Part shown: piece by piece, positions 6,091 through 6,796 of the stretch
Layout: every line of letters begins with the position of its first letter
Numbering within the stretch: the first letter of the stretch is position 1
DNA from: Deferribacteraceae bacterium
GTDB taxonomy: Bacteria; Chrysiogenota; Deferribacteres; Deferribacterales; JAISNW01
Length of the DNA stretch: 6,796 nucleotides
Reading direction: 5' to 3'
NCBI GenBank assembly: GCA_031285415.1
Contig: JAITWF010000028.1
Location: 1 to 6,796 of the forward strand
Notes under the pieces: model-generated
What the model saw: the letters and a program-made list of their open reading frames with translations, nothing else
Database searches by the model: none
Told to the model about the DNA's origin: nothing
Made by a program: the position numbers and the translations under genes

Positions 6091-6707
6091 TAGATAATGA
6101 GCAACGAATTAAGATAGTGTCCGATGAGATCGCCGCAGGATTTACCCTTATGGAGGGTGTCAATAATGGCGTAACGATCTTCGGATCCGCTAGAGCTAAA
6201 AAGGGTTCACCATACTATAACGACGCTCGCAAACTCGCCTCACTGCTGGCAAAGGATAATATCAGCGTGATCACAGGCGGCGGCCCTGGAATTATGGAGG
6301 CAGCCAACCGTGGCGCATTCGAGGTGGGGGGTGAATCGATCGGACTCAATATCGTCCTACCGTACGAACAGCGCAGCAACCCATACCTGACGAAATCGTT
6401 CACCTTCACCTACTTCTATACTCGCAAACTCATGCTGGTACGATACTCAAAAGCATTCATAGTATTCCCTGGCGGCTTCGGCACGATGGATGAGCTATTT
6501 GAAACTATAAACTTAATCAACACTGAAAGAATGCCTAAATGCCCCATTATACTAGTAGGAAAAAATTTCTGGCAGGGGCTTGTTAGCTGGATACAGACGC
6601 AATTTGCCGATAATGAGTTCGCCTCAGAGGAGGAGATTCAACGGTTTATCATAATGGATACGCCAGAGGAGGTTGCGGAGTATCTAATAGCGCACCTCAA
6701 CACATAA
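6087..6707 (+). CDS. LOG / TIGR00730-family Rossmann-fold protein, probable nucleoside 5'-monophosphate phosphoribohydrolase
   Basis: The 206-residue protein carries the two hallmark motifs of the LOG (lysine-decarboxylase-like fold) family: GGGPGIMEAANRG at 64-76 and PGGFGTMDELFE at 128-139, plus FYTRKLMLV at 110-118, which matches the segment bearing the conserved Arg/Lys of the active site. Family members cleave the N-glycosidic bond of nucleoside 5'-monophosphates (cytokinin precursors in plants, AMP and other nucleotides in bacteria). The names 'lysine decarboxylase' and 'cytokinin-activating' should not be taken literally here. The start at 6087 gives an ATGA overlap with cobT and implies translational coupling; upstream Shine-Dalgarno pairing is weak. 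A longer in-frame opening from 6015 lies wholly inside cobT and yields an Arg/Cys-rich stretch unlike the family. Its tie to cobT suggests, but does not prove, a role in turnover of NaMN or alpha-ribotides. Confidence 0.92.
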   Translation: MIDNEQRIKIVSDEIAAGFTLMEGVNNGVTIFGSARAKKGSPYYNDARKLASLLAKDNISVITGGGPGIMEAANRGAFEVGGESIGLNIVLPYEQRSNPYLTKSFTFTYFYTRKLMLVRYSKAFIVFPGGFGTMDELFETINLINTERMPKCPIILVGKNFWQGLVSWIQTQFADNEFASEEEIQRFIIMDTPEEVAEYLIAHLNT

Positions 6708-6715
6708 CCCCCCAC

Positions 6716-6734
6716 CGAAATATTACATATTTCG
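6716..6734. repeat. Short AT-rich hairpin just after the LOG-family gene
   Basis: CGAAATA (6716-6722) and TATTTCG (6728-6734) are perfect reverse complements around the loop TTACA. No T-tract follows, so it is not a classic terminator. Its 3' arm shares five bases with the outer arm of the adjoining double-hairpin element, so the two structures cannot form together. Confidence 0.55.
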
Positions 6735-6792
6735 ACTCCCCCTCAAGGGGGGAGTGGTATCTGAACACCCTCCCCTTGAGGGAGGGTCGAAA
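6730..6792. repeat. REP/BIME-like pair of inverted GC-rich hairpins
   Basis: Two 21-base hairpins lie twelve... bases 6756-6766 apart: ACTCCCCC/GGGGGAGT (6735-6742 and 6748-6755, loop TCAAG) and ACCCTCCC/GGGAGGGT (6767-6774 and 6780-6787, loop CTTGA). They are flanked by TTTCGAC (6730-6736) and its exact reverse complement GTCGAAA (6786-6792). The reverse complement of the second half closely matches the first half, so the whole is an imperfect inverted repeat of one unit of about 26 bases, as in bacterial interspersed mosaic elements. A run of A, not T, follows, so plus-strand intrinsic termination is not obvious. The hairpins could still stabilise the 3' end of the mRNA. The element may extend past the window edge. 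Confidence 0.72.
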
Positions 6793-6796
6793 AAAC

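Noticed and set aside
6767..6796. Classic intrinsic terminator after the LOG-family gene
   Set aside because: The GC-rich hairpin is followed by an A-run rather than a T-run on the plus strand, so it fails the standard pattern.

Overview
The window reads as ordinary bacterial chromosome with all genes on the plus strand. It holds a methyl-accepting chemotaxis receptor as a single unit, followed by a tight five-gene run: radA, fabI, cobU, cobT and a LOG-family (TIGR00730-like) gene. Strong Shine-Dalgarno sites, a FabI-type enoyl reductase, a membrane chemoreceptor and cobamide loop assembly suggest a motile, probably diderm bacterium of middling GC content. I cannot place the phylum from this sequence alone. 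No phage, transposase, CRISPR, tRNA or rRNA gene is visible.

Layout. Positions 1-176 are an AT-rich leader. The chemoreceptor (177-2219) has two membrane helices, a periplasmic dCache-like sensor, a HAMP linker and a full signalling hairpin. The 158-base gap after it carries a GC-rich intrinsic terminator (2230-2271), a 25-base palindrome of dispersed-repeat type (2275-2299) and a possible promoter. radA (2378-3721) is DNA repair/recombination. fabI (3738-4529) is fatty-acid elongation. cobU (4529-5035) and cobT (5050-6090) are the two enzymes that prepare the halves of a cobamide: the activated corrinoid ring and the lower-ligand nucleotide. A LOG-family nucleoside-monophosphate phosphoribohydrolase-like gene (6087-6707) overlaps cobT by four bases. 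The last 89 bases are three hairpins arranged as a REP/BIME-like inverted pair.

How the genes fit together. The spacings from radA to the LOG gene (16 bases, 1-base overlap, 14 bases, 4-base overlap) and the lack of internal terminators suggest one transcript mixing housekeeping and cobamide functions. CobU and CobT are a functional pair, but the partner cobS is not in the window.

The most notable points are these. cobU has no ATG/GTG/TTG start that keeps its P-loop and appears to start at ATA inside a TAATA stop/start overlap. The last codons of cobU are identical over 19 bases to part of the terminator repeat after the chemoreceptor. GC-rich hairpins with a CTTGA/TCAAG loop or junction recur at several sites. 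I see no convincing wholly new system; these are local oddities in a conventional region.
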